Source: Gnetum montanum
Lineage: Eukaryota; Streptophyta; Gnetopsida; Gnetales; Gnetaceae
Assembly: GCA_015680685.1 (NCBI GenBank)
Contig: MNCI01036481.1
Coordinates: 29,780 to 87,628 of the forward strand
Length of the DNA stretch: 57,849 bases
Direction of reading: 5' to 3'
Of the stretch, positions 1-10,069 are shown one piece after another (position 1 is the first letter of the stretch; each line of letters begins with the position of its first letter). The position numbers and the translations under genes were made by a program. The notes under the pieces were generated by a model that saw only the letters and a list, made by a program, of their open reading frames with translations, had not been told where the DNA came from and did no database searches.

Positions 1-2
1 GA

Positions 3-840
3 GATTTGGAGGAAGTCTGGTTTTTTGGGGCACAATGGCTTGCCCTTATACATAGTGGCGGCATGGTGCCCATCGGGACCTTGACCTTTTCTCTTGGGTG
101 TTGGTCTGGGTTAGGGTCTTGGGGCTCCCTTGGGAGCTTTGGACGCCTAAGTTTATCGAGTTGTTTGTGGCCTTTTTTGGGGAATTCATAGCATTGGACA
201 AGGTTACCACATCCTTGGAGCACATGGGATTCACTCGCTTTTGTGTTTGGAGATCATTAGTGCCCATGGACCTCCTCAAGGAGGTGGTTTTGGCAATGTC
301 CATAGGGGATGAGCGCATCTTAGTGGAGTATGAGAACTTATTGATGGAGGCTTTGGACCTTGTTTCAAAATAGGGGCCTTGTCGCTTTTGTGGCAAGCCT
401 GGCCACACCACAGAGGCCTGCTGGGCTAGGAAGGGTGGGGTCACTAAGCTGGATGATGAGGGTGGATGGATGAAGGTGACAAGGAAAGGGTGTGTAGGGG
501 GTTGCACGTTGACCATGAGGGGTCATGCAATGTTTGCAAGGAATGCTGTTGGTCCGAAGGCTTTGGTGCAAAAGAGGGTGGCTCCGAAGTTTGTTTCCTA
601 GCCTTTGGTTGGGCTGGTTGGGTAGGGTGTGGGTATTGGTGAGCCAGCCAGCCCTGGGCTAGAGGGTGGATTTGCCATGCCTCCTAGGCTAGCTTTGCCT
701 TGGGAGGAGGTGCCCCCTGTTGGGGATTGGGCTTCTATGGTTTGTGGTGCTATTTGTTCTAGGTTGGGTGATGAGGCCTTGCCTAACCCCAATAGTTTTT
801 TTTTGGGGGGGGGGGGGGGGGGNTTCTGGGTTTCCATGTA
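3..840 (+). pseudogene. L1-A ORF1: DUF4283-like RNA-binding protein with CCHC knuckle, 5'-truncated by window edge
   Basis: From about position 86 one frame reads WVRVLGLPWELWTPKF then FFGEFIALDKVT, the signature of DUF4283 proteins of plant L1 elements. The same block is recognisable in L1-B (FFGEFITFDNYTGLMERMGF). A zinc knuckle follows at about 380-421, CRFCGKPGHTTEAC, a correct CX2CX4HX4C. A TAG separates the two parts, and another stop lies at 599-601. The tail is Gly/Pro-rich and runs into an 18-G tract at 805-822. ORF1 of plant LINEs coats the element RNA; that role is family knowledge. Confidence is high for identity; the exact end is uncertain because the G tract and the N at 823 blur the frame. 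Confidence 0.85.
805..823 (+). repeat. 18-nt poly-G tract plus single N at the L1-A ORF1/ORF2 junction
   Basis: A run of T (797-804) is followed by 18 G and one N. A G tract of the same length occurs at the equivalent place in L1-B (12224-12241), and L1-C has an interrupted G-rich tract there (minus strand, about 34050-34070). The N suggests the assembler could not resolve the true length. Confidence 0.9.
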
Positions 841-963
841 ACCTACGAAAGTTGATTGACCATCTACTCCGCTAATGTGCAATCGCCAAACCCAGCTGGA
901 GATTGACTTGGGTATTCAGACGACTTTGAAAAAAGTCTATTGGAAACGCAATAAAGGTAGCCA

Positions 964-1620
964 ATGAAGATTATGACATGGAATTGTAGGGGGTAGGGCA
1001 CCCCCTATAAGCGACATGTCCTAGAAGAAATAGTGCATAGAGATAGCTACAATGTGGTGTGTTTACAGGAAACAAAGTTGCTAAGTCAGGAATTTGGGTT
1101 TCTAAATTGGGATGGGTGGTAGGTTCATCAACTTGCCTGCAAGCGAAGAGTTGCTAGCCTTGCTGTGTTATCTAAGGTTCCTTTCCATTTGGTTGATGCT
1201 TCTACTTGGATTATTACTATTCACTTGTTGTTGGTCGGGTATTGGCTCACCAACTTCTATGGGAAGTAGGTGTGGGAGAGGAGGCTTGGCGAGCTTGATA
1301 TGGTTGTTGTGCTCATCCTGAACATGCAGCAATGGATTATTGTGGGGGATTTTAACCAACGTCTTTATGCTTGGGAAAAGACGACCCTAGGGGGTGGGGG
1401 AGTGGATAGCACTACGTTAGTAGGAGCTGAGCATTTTTTGCAGTTCTTGCACCAACATAACTTGGTGGATGTGGAGATCACTAATTGTAACTTTACCTAG
1501 AGCAACCGCAGGAAGGGGAGTGCTAGGGTCATGTCTAGGATTGATCGTGTTTGGGTTGGATCTTCCATTATGCCTAAAAATGTGTGGGTCTTTGGGATTG
1601 AACATAGAGCTTCAAACCAT
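964..1620 (+). pseudogene. L1-A ORF2 endonuclease domain (exo/endo/phosphatase family)
   Basis: Starts MKIMTWNCRG, the classic N-terminus of plant L1 ORF2, followed by VVCLQETKL (catalytic Glu region), LTNFYG, IIVGDFNQ and RIDRVWVG. The frame is open for about 200 codons without an indel. Its four internal stops are all TAG (994, 1102, 1267 and 1498). Aligned copies show Gln at the 1267 site (CAA in L1-C) and Trp at the 1498 site (TGG in both L1-B and L1-C), so the stops are transitions in a nearly intact domain. The enzyme nicks target DNA to prime reverse transcription. After about 1570 the reading is lost through frameshifts. Confidence 0.9.
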
Positions 1621-2165
1621 TGATCATTGATTTGCCAGATTGGGAGGGAGTCCCATCCTAAGGTTTCTTGGTTCCATTTCGAGTGGACTTGGCTCATGAA
1701 GTCATGGCTTCAACTGCTTGTGAGCTATTTGGGACTAGTATTTTGCTGGATCCACGTGAAGTCCTTACTAATGGGCTTCATATCCTAAACCAAGAGATTT
1801 TCTTTCGTCGGAAGGAGGAGAAGTACTTGTTTAGAAGTCATTAGGGGATGTTGCAACAACAGCTAGTTCAAATTCAAGACAAGCAGGAAGAATAGGTTGT
1901 GCTTCTTGAGCTCCAATAGCTTGACGAAGAAGAAATGGAATTCTGGTGACAATGCTTATGTACCTGATGGATGAAGGATGGTGATCACCTGATGAGGTTT
2001 TTCTTTGCAGCCGCTTAGGCTCACAACATGGCAAAGTTGTGCATAGTTTGGTCAAGCAGGAACAAGTGCTTGAGCGGATTGTCAATATTGCTCATGAGTT
2101 TTAGTCTTTTTTGGGGGCTATTTGGTGGAGGTGGGAGAGGGCTCCTCTTTTGAAAGAGATTTAGC

Positions 2166-3330
2166 CAACGCTTACACAATAGGACAATCGACAATTGTTG
2201 GCTCCCTTTACTTGGGAGGAGCTTGAGACCACCTTGAGGGATCTAAAGATGGGGAGGGTGTCGGGGCCCAATGGTTGGCCCATCGAATTTTTCTAGGAGT
2301 TTGTAGATGTTTTGGGCAAAAATATCCTTGATGTGTTTAATACCATGTTACGTTGGAAACAGATTTGCTAGGAAGGTGGGCCTGGAGGTGAATCATGCCA
2401 AATTTGCCCCTTACATAATCCACACTGATCCTAGGGTCAAAGCTTGTATCATGCAAACTTTGGGGGTTTTGCCTAGTATTGATCCCATGTTTGAATGGCA
2501 TTGTAGGAGAGCCTGGGTTCAAGTTCTCCAACATATTCAGCAGTAGATGGGGCATTGGATTGTTCGCTTTCTGACTTAGAAAGGGTGGGTCCTATTGGCC
2601 ACCTTGGTGCTTTTGTCCATTGTGTGTTTTACGGCCTCCATTGCTAGCCTGCCCCTTGACATTGGAGACAAAGTGGATCAATTAATTCATTTGGTTAGGG
2701 GGCAGGAGGACGGGGGATGTCTTCATCTGGTGGCCTAGGACATAATTGCGTGCCCCCATGATGTGGGTGGCCTAGGAATTTTGAAATTTGAAGATCTGGT
2801 GATGATGGAACAACAACAATTGGTTCATTGCATGTCATAGGCTGACATGTATATGGTGCCCTAGATTCGGATCATGTGCCATAAGTACCACCAATGGATT
2901 GCAACTGTGCAGGATTCTCTTTTATGGTGCTCGATCTACTGACATGTTCACCACATGATGGCGTTAGGATGGTTGGTTGTGCAACCTAGACTCATAATTA
3001 GAAAATGTTTGCCAACGGTCCCTGGCTGGTGTCAGGTCTAGCAAGGACACTTGCCTAAAAAAATCAAAGCGTTCTTATGGCTTCTTAACCATCAAGCCCT
3101 TCCTATGTAGATGGAATTACATTGGTATGGATTACAAATTGAGCAAACATGTTCGGCATGCAGGTAGGGGGTTGAAATGTGTCCACATTTTACTTCTAAT
3201 TGCCCTTTTTGGATTACCATGTGGTGTGCTACCGGAATCCATCCTCCGACTATTTTAATTGGGGATTCAAGGGTGATTGCCATTCTTTGGTGCTTGTGGA
3301 AGGCACGTAATAGGCTTGTGTTCTAATAAA
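2166..3330 (+). pseudogene. L1-A ORF2 reverse transcriptase with core deleted, plus zf-RVT domain
   Basis: The RT N-terminus is readable at 2200-2360 (FTWEELETTLRDLKMG, then GPNGWPIEFF). At about 2364-2380 it jumps straight to the late-RT segment KVGLEVNHAKFAPYI. In L1-B these two blocks are about 660 nt apart, with the catalytic YADD between them, so L1-A has lost the active site. The zf-RVT domain follows at about 3060-3330: KIKAFLWLLNHQALPM, CSACR, a His/Cys-containing stretch and LWCLWKARNRLVF. Several TAG stops interrupt it. This is a dead RT remnant. Confidence 0.85.
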
Positions 3331-3359
3331 TGCCACTACTAGCTTTGGTGTAGGTTGCC

Positions 3360-4450
3360 ACAGAGGGACTTAGACTGTGGAGGGCGGCAATTGTCGCTAT
3401 GGGCATGACACCTATGTTTGAGTCGTCCTATGATCAATTTCAGTCTAACGTGGATTTGTGGGACTTTGTCCATCGAGTGGGTTGGGTTGATTTTTTGCCA
3501 AGATTGTTGGGGGACCTTGCTTTGCTAGATGGTGAGTTCTTTGCCAATTGGCAAGGGAATTTGACTTCCTTTCGTGGGGTCACAATTGAGCTTATGGAAG
3601 CGGTGCTGGTGCAGGTTTTGTGGGTGCTAATGTCAGGTTAGGTTGTGATGCTGACGTTGTGCAGGCTTCAAGATGCTCAGTCTTTTTTGTTTGGGCCTTT
3701 TCCATAGACTGCTAGTGGACAAATCCCAAAGTCTGCTTTGCCTATTTTGTGGCAGTTGGCTGCAGAGCTTGTTGAATGGTTTTTTGCGCAAACAGGGAAT
3801 GTGTGAAAGCTTTAGGGGGTTCATTGCATGTTCTTTAAGTGCCTCTAGATGGGGTGCCAGGTCAATATTCCAGGGTTCTTTTTAGCGTTGCTAAGGCAAA
3901 GATGTTCTGGGTGGTACTTGGGCCTTATCTTGGCCCTATGGAGAGCTACGAGTCCTGCCACCATGACAAGGAGTTGGGGTCTGCATCTTAGTTAGCTTTC
4001 CAGTTTGTCTATTGGTGTTATAGACAGCCAGTGCTTGCTGAGGTGCAGGAGGTTTTGCCTAGGTGTATTGTTTTGGTGCTCATGGCCAAACAAGTGGAGC
4101 TAGTTTAGGATGTGGACGGTCCTAGGGTGGGCTAGGTTGCAATGCGGGTGTAGGGTGGACAAAATTGATGAGCGTCGGGTGTGGGATGCGAGGGAGGAGG
4201 CTTTTCGGAGAGAGCTGGAAGAGCTATGGGCATGCCATTAGGAGGAACTGCAGCAATGGAGGGAGGCCATGGAAGTAGCGGTGGTGGTGGATCTTGAGGC
4301 CAGAATCCGGCAAGGGCTTATGGAGGAGTTACAGTAGGAGGAGTTGCGGCGACAAACCCTTGAATGAGAAGTGGAAGAATAGTGGGCTAGGGAGCATTAG
4401 AAGGAGGATGCGTTGCAGCTGAGACGTGCACATGAACAAAACACAACCAT
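3360..4450 (+). pseudogene. L1-A 3' module of unknown function followed by Glu/Gln-rich coiled coil
   Basis: Downstream of zf-RVT, one frame at 3399-3641 reads LWDFVHRVGWVDFLPRLLGD then LALLDGEFFANWQG. A second block at 3670-3930 reads IPKSALPILWQLAAELVEWF and ends GLILALWRA. Both blocks align with L1-B (15.6-16.2 kb) and L1-C (31.2-30.6 kb, minus). At about 4165-4440 a charged, Glu/Gln-rich region follows (REEAFRRELEELWA), predicted to be helical. I recognise no RNase H motif, which is the domain usually found here in many plant LINEs. The function is unknown; conservation in three independent copies argues that it was coding when the family was active. Confidence 0.6.
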
Positions 4451-4734
4451 GTGGCTGAGTGAGGGGAAATGCCCCTATGTGTGGATGCAAATTAATTATA
4501 AACTTATGTGTATTGTTTTCCTTTTGTTTGCTTACTTGGTTTGTCTAAGTTTGTATGGGGTTTTTACCCCCTTTGTTGTGTTGCCATAGGGTGATCCTTT
4601 ATCCCCTTTGGTGGAGAGGTGGATTCATGCCACCTTGGTTTTTGGTTGCCATAGTGCTGTAAGGGTTTATCCCCCTCTTTGTTCCTTCTGAGTCGTACAT
4701 ATCTCTTTTTTAATTTATTTCTGAAATTTTGCTC

Positions 4735-4747
4735 AAAAAAAAAAAAA
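4735..4747 (+). repeat. L1-A 3' poly(A) tail
   Basis: Thirteen A residues directly after TTTTGCTC, ending the homology with the LINE family; the sequence beyond is unrelated AT-rich DNA. Such tails are the reverse-transcribed 3' end of a LINE RNA. Confidence 0.85.
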
Positions 4748-4784
4748 CAATTTTGATTCCATGCCAACCATGGGGCAATTTCCA

Positions 4785-4876
4785 ATGATTATATCTATGA
4801 TGCATATGTTGAACAGCATGATTTTGCAAAATGCCTTTTATCAATACAGCATGATTATATCTATGATGCATATGTT
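4785..4876 (+). repeat. Perfect 26-nt direct repeat with 66-nt period
   Basis: The same 26 nt, beginning ATGATTATATCTATGATGCA, occur at 4785-4810 and 4851-4876. The intervening sequence also repeats CAGCATGATT. This is a small local duplication just outside the LINE tail. Confidence 0.9.
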
Positions 4877-5114
4877 ATTCAAATGACTACCTATTTATTA
4901 ATAGTTTACAATTGTTGCAACTAAAGCTTAGAATTTCGTTTTCAATCCAGAGTAACATTGTATGTTTTAGGCTTTCAGAATTTTCATGGTTAGAGTCTCC
5001 ATTTTTATTAGGATTTGAGCTTTTAGATTCTCTACTATAGGTTTGAGTAAGCAGAAAAACATATATGACCGCATGAGGCATTACCTTAGTTTACAGACAA
5101 TTTATAGCACACAT

Positions 5115-5575
5115 TTAATAATTCACAAACAACATAAAATAATGATATTAGATTTTTCTTAGTGTTGGAAAGTACTATTTTCACACATAAGAATTTCTTC
5201 ACAGTTATTTTTGTGCAAGGAATCTTCTTTAATTATTATTTCATATGGGATTCCTTTTCAATGATCCTTGAAGTCTTAATTCAGGAATTCAATTGCAAAA
5301 ATTTTGTTGAATAATTTTGATGATTTGAAAGTGAAACTGAAATTTTATTATGTCCATAGGCCTTCTGGATTTATTGGACAGTAAAAATATACATGCTATG
5401 AGTTCTGAAAACATCATTAAGGAAATTACCAAATGTTCTTGGTAACATTTAGAATAAATCAACCAAATTTGCAGCTTTAATATCCTATTTATGTCTGATA
5501 TACTCCAATGTAGGACATTGGAAGAAAATGTGGTATTCATATTTATTACTATTTATATGGCACAGTTTACATATT
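5115..5575. repeat. Dispersed repeat R1, copy 1 (possible copia LTR/UTR)
   Basis: 5115-5310 matches 38525-38725, and 5325-5575 matches 47800-48060, in the same orientation, clearly by eye although with many substitutions. In copy 1 the two parts are contiguous. It lies just beyond the RNase H end of the minus-strand copia Y, so it may be that element's 3' non-coding region or LTR. No paired copy with target duplication was found, so this assignment is tentative. No open frame looks real. Confidence 0.6.
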
Positions 5576-5879
5576 TGTTCTTGACAATTATTTATCCCTC
5601 TTCTAGAACAAATTAGACTTTTGCATATAGAAATCATTTATTTGTTTTCACAAGTTGAAATTAAGCTTTATATCAACACTTTTCCCCAAGTTGAATTTGT
5701 GCATACTTAGCTGTAAGATGTCAAATCCTCCCCTGGTAGCTTAACTAAAAATTCTGACCTTCCTTGCATTAAAGGTACAAGTCCTTTCCATAACTTTTTG
5801 ATGAGAAAGGATGTTAAGATTCAACCCTTGTTCGAATCTTTGGAACAACTCTCTAGATAAGACTCTGATGAAGCCATCA

Positions 5880-7540
5880 GACTTTTGATATTTGGTATTC
5901 ATATAATACAGCATGACAAAAAGAGGTTAGGCTTTTGCTCATCCACTAACTTTCCCAAATCTTGCTTCATGGGACAAGGATTGAGGCTCTGGGTAATGAT
6001 CTTTCTTTTACATAATACAGCTTGAAAACTTTTTGTTCCACTTCCTTAAAAAGTATGGTGAACATTGATCTCTATAATTTTGCTTCTCATGATAGATAGG
6101 GTTCTTTGCTATATATGTCATTTTACTTCTTGAATGACTGCCCTATCATTGCAGTAGAAAGGAACTAGCATGACTGTTGTAATCAACAACTCCTCTAGAA
6201 GTGGGTGAATCTCTAAAACTTCATTAATTCTTTCTCCAAGAGCACATTATTCTGCTTTTATAGAAGAAAGAGTGAATATCCTTTGTAATTTCCACAACAA
6301 AATTGAGGGTTGCAAAACAAATGAGATCACTACCCTTGTGACCATTAGGATAGGCTGTTAGATCCAATTCTTTCTTTTAATAAAACTTCAAGCCCCAAAG
6401 CTAATCTCCTTTTCAAATAATTTATAACACTAGTTGTGATTATTATATCTATAATAATGGATTTTTGCATACTAGTACCTACTAGGTTTACAACAAACTG
6501 AATATCTTGCCTGGTAATTCATGTAAAATTTTCTGCACTCTAAACAAGTATCAATAATGTGCAAGATATTCTACAAGTAAAATTTTACGAGCAATTCATG
6601 TGAAATTTTCTGCACTCTTTTTTGAAGTTGGTTTCCTTTCAACATTACTTTCTTTGCCTAGAATTTCTTTACCTTGTTTGTGTTCTTGAATTTCTTTTTG
6701 TGTTCTATCTTCATAACATTTTGACCATGGGTTAATGTCCATTTGTGCTGGATCTCCTTAATATTCAACTCGATCTAGAATTCCCAATTGTGATTCATTT
6801 GCTCTTGCATCAGGACTTTTTTCATGGGAAACTTTATGGTGAACATCACCAATTCTATCATCTAAATTACTTAACATTCAATTCATGTTTGTTTGGAACT
6901 TCAAATGCTAAGATTGTTTCATCAAAACTAGCATCTCTTGAGATTGTAGTTTCTTTTTTTCTCACCAAAATCCCAAATTTGGTACCCAAGAAGCATCCAT
7001 TTTCTTAGCGTATCGTTCAGTTTTTAATGTATGAGAAGATGAAAAAATTCTTTGCATTTAAAGAGTCAAACCATTCTTGGATGTTATCGTCCCCATGCAC
7101 TTTAAGGATAAATCCTGACCAGTAAATGGTTTTAATATAATTTGCTGTTTTAGCATTGCTTAACCTCAACATTTATAATCTAAATTTGTTGTTTTCCACA
7201 AAGGTGTCATCTCTACTAGGTTTTTGCTCTTTCTCTTAGCTACATTTTGTTGAAACGAAAATGGAAGTGTAACTTGTTACTTGATCCCTTTCCTTTTAAG
7301 GAATTGCTCAAATTCCTTTGATTTCTGTATCAGTTCACAATGACATCAGTTTTAATCAATTTTAATCCTATTTGATTTTGGACCAATTTTCTAAATTCCT
7401 TGAACTTTTCAAAACTTCATCCTTATGTAACAGCAAATAAACCCACGTTATTTTGTGTAAATTCTTCGATGAAGGTGGGGAAATCTATTTTGTCCCATGG
7501 TAGTAGTCATAGCTCCATAATAGTTGATATTAGAATGCAC
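5880..7540 (-). pseudogene. Copia Y, 3' half of pol: integrase, RT tail and RNase H (degenerate)
   Basis: Minus-strand Ty1/copia polyprotein. From 7540 downward: integrase start VHSNI, FIEEFTQNNVGLFA, then SFEKFKEFRKLVQNQIGLK and FSFQQN near the third catalytic region, and TTISRDASFDET at the integrase C-terminus (about 6900-7000). The catalytic RT core is missing; only its tail QDIQFVVNLVGTSMQKS remains. RNase H follows at about 6250-6300 with IFTLSSIKAE, matching the copia motif ALSSTEAEY. Several stops and frameshifts. The element was cut by insertion of LTR element X exactly at the codons for LVH; its upstream half is at 26675-27240. Confidence 0.8.
7536..7540. repeat. Left target duplication of LTR element X (TGCAC)
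   Basis: TGCAC precedes the TG of the X LTR; TGTAC follows the other LTR at 26675-26679. The single difference is a transition. The copia Y reading frame is interrupted exactly here, which independently supports the junction. Confidence 0.7.
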
Positions 7541-7972
7541 TGTTACAAACATCACAAGTTGTGCAATATGGAATTAAGAAATATTGGAAACACAATGATA
7601 ACAGTTAATGGAGAAAATATGTAGAACAGAATGTAAGAGAGACATGATGAACTAGAAAATAACAAATTACTAGCCAGTGCTTCCTATGAACTCTTGCAAT
7701 GGAGACCTCATACTCCCAAGTCATTGCCACCAGAAACCCTAACATGGGATTATATAGGCAATACTAGGTGACAAATAATAAGAAAATTTACCGTTAACTT
7801 TAACATATGTTCTTTTGTTTTCTAAAAGTAATTTTTATAGACATCTAAAATGGAAAGAATTTTAAAAATTTTTTAAACTGAGCTTTTTATAACTAAAACT
7901 TAATTTGTTATTTTTAAAAAATAAATACATAACTGAAGTTAACTCCAAGATTTGGCTTCACTATCTTCAACA
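7541..7972 (-). repeat. Element X, 3' LTR (low-coordinate copy)
   Basis: 432 nt, TG...CA ends. Aligns throughout with 26213-26674, for example GAAGTTAACTCCAAGATTT near the end of both copies. It replaced nothing in copia Y beyond splitting it. Confidence 0.8.
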
Positions 7973-8330
7973 ATCTTCCACTTGAAGACAAAGATTTGCT
8001 ACTTTCTAGATAGAAAATAGATTAAGGAAACACCATTAACATCATCAATCTAAAACTTTTTTCCATTGTTAATGAACTTGAAGAAAAGCATGCAGAAGAA
8101 TTATAAGAGCACACAATCACATGAGGAATAACACTGCAAACCAGCCATAAACATGGACCGAGCCTCCTTGAACAAGATGAACATGAGATAGCATCACACC
8201 AGCAATAATAATAGATACTATCTCATACATTTCTATGCAAGCAGTCTCTTCACATTTTATCAAGTCCAAGACATAGATAGAATATAAAATAATCATACTA
8301 TCAATTGATCTCCATCATGTTTTGGTTTGC
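7973..8330 (-). other. Interior remnant of element X with polypurine tract; no gene seen
   Basis: Begins (minus strand, reading away from the gypsy stack) with non-coding AT-rich sequence and ends with the purine tract AAGTGGAAGA next to the LTR. No copia domain was recognised. The exact junction with gypsy A lies somewhere between about 8300 and 8450 and cannot be fixed, because no intact gypsy A 5' LTR is visible. Confidence 0.5.
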
Positions 8331-8576
8331 AATTTCAATTGTGTATTGTTTTTCATAGCTAATTAGCATTTGAGTGTGATTCTTTTAGTACCTTGTACAA
8401 TAAATTGTTTTGGGATTTGTGGAATTTACTTGTTTATGATACCCATTAGCTTGAATTAGCTAGGCTAACTTTGAATTGTCTGAATTTCAAATTGGGTATT
8501 CCAAATCCTTTGTGGGTACTCTTGACCCTTTGAAATTTTCTTGTGGGTGTTTGCTATTTTTGTTATTTAGATCATC

Positions 8577-9920
8577 ATGGCTTCTAAGAAGAAAACAGTC
8601 CATGCATTGGCTAAAGACATGGAACAAATGAAGAACGCTTTTAAGTGCATGATTGACAAACTTTAAAAGCTGGAAGAGAAGAATGATCAACCTCCATCAC
8701 CAAGAGCATCTAGGCAAGAGGTGAACTCAAGGGCTTGTTTACCTAGAGCTTCTTCAACAAGGCTGTCTTTTATGGTAGACCTTGAAGATGACATTTCTTT
8801 TGAGGAAGAATGCTTTGGAGAAGATGAGGAAAGAAAATAAATCCTTTATGCTTCAAACATTGAGACAAGGCCTTAGGTGTCCAGAATTCTAAGAGTGAGG
8901 AATCATGAACCTACTTCACAATCTCAAAGGCATTCAAGTAAAGATATGGAGTTCACTCTTGCAAAAGCTTTTAGGTATGCTACTAGATTGCCACATGTTG
9001 AAGTGAAGTCCTTTAGTGGAATGGAAGGTACTGATTTTTTCCTTTTATGGCTCAAGGCTTTGGACAAGTATTTTATGTTGGAAGATGTTGAAGATCATCA
9101 AAAGGCATCATATGCTGAAACTAAATTAGAGGGTATGGCAAAACTTTGATGGGAAAAGGAAAGCCATGCTTATGAGCAATGGTGCCTCAAATAAGGATTA
9201 ACAACTTATTGAATTCATGTTGAAGTAAAGATTTCATAAGACCCAACATAGACAAGAAGCCATCCAAAGAGTCAAGGTAAGGTGGTAAAGAGTGTTAATG
9301 AGTTTTACATGGATTTTTGCAAAGCCTTCTAGTAGGCTAGAGTGGATTAGAGTGAATATATGAACAAGCTTCTAATTTCTTAGGGGCATTAAAGAAGGAG
9401 TACTAGTAGGAGCTTACCCTCTATGAACCTCAAACTCTTGATGAAGCTTTTGAATTTTCTCTCGAAAAGATCCATGGCTACAACAAGGGTCCTAAAACTT
9501 TTAAAGGAAAAGGCTCTAAGACTTCCAGAGGTGACAAGGGGTTAAAGGAGAAGGGCAATGCCAAGGAAGACACACATAAGAAATAAGACAAGAGCAAGAA
9601 ATACCAAGGCTAAGCTTCCAAGGACTTCTTCAAGAAAGGGAAAGGTTAAGTGGATGGCAATTTTTCCGAGGTTCAATGCTTCAACTGTGGTGAGATGGGA
9701 TTTAAGCAATGGGAATGTAAGAAGACTAAGATATTAAAGGATAAGGAACTTCAAATATTGGAGAAGGGAAAGTCATTAAATGAAGGTAACTCTAATACCC
9801 CTAATATTAAGGATATAATTAAAATTAATTTTTGCACTTTCATGAGAAATGTCAATGTGAATGAAGATCTTTTGAGGAAAATGTTATTTGAAGAGCTTCC
9901 ACTTGTGAGGAACATCTAGC
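8577..9920 (+). pseudogene. Gypsy A gag with degraded CCHC knuckle
   Basis: Starts MASKKKTVHALAKDMEQMKN, close to the gypsy B start MTPKKKNVQALNKDMESMKF. This is a short helical N-terminus followed by a retrotransposon gag region (LPHVEVKSFSGMEGTDFF, then LWLKALDKYFMLEDVEDHQK at about 8990-9130). A zinc knuckle at 9677-9718 reads CFNCGEMGFKQWEC; the His of CX2CX4HX4C is replaced by Phe, so zinc binding would be impaired. The middle is broken by several frameshifts. Gag packages the element RNA into particles. Confidence 0.8.
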
Positions 9921-10069
9921 ATCAAATTGATTTTATACTTGGAGCTATCATTTTTGTGCTTGTTTGTCAGGTTAGAAGATGTGGGTTTGAGCTTGAGCAC
10001 AACCACTTAAAGAGGTTATTAGGCTTTTGTACAACCATTGACTCTCTTAGGATCCCACTTGGTAGGATG

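Larger units (their letters stand above)
1..4747 (+). mobile_element. LINE L1-A, 3' part of a plant L1-type retrotransposon (degenerate)
   Basis: Non-LTR retrotransposon read on the plus strand: ORF1 (DUF4283-like plus CCHC knuckle), then apurinic endonuclease, reverse transcriptase, zf-RVT zinc-binding domain, an unrecognised C-terminal module, a coiled coil, and an A13 tail at 4735-4747. The window begins inside ORF1, so the 5' end and the target duplication cannot be checked. It aligns domain by domain with L1-B (11227-17312) and L1-C (29682-34456, minus), so the three form one family. It is not functional: in-frame stops, frameshifts and a deletion of most of the RT core near 2364-2380. 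In life such an element would encode an RNA-binding protein and the enzyme for target-primed reverse transcription. Confidence 0.92.

Noticed and set aside
5289-5540. Minus-strand 83-codon frame in repeat R1
   Set aside because: The matching R1 copy at 47800-48060 does not keep the frame open, so it is not conserved as protein.
7541-7972. Treating the 7541-7972 and 26213-26674 repeats as the LTRs of gypsy A
   Set aside because: Their primer site and purine tract point to the minus strand, while gypsy A is on the plus strand and has its own purine tract and 3' LTR at 25353-26130.
8331-8576. An intact gypsy A 5' LTR before the gag start
   Set aside because: Sequence here does not align with 25367-26130 beyond short chance-level matches such as ATTGTGTATT.
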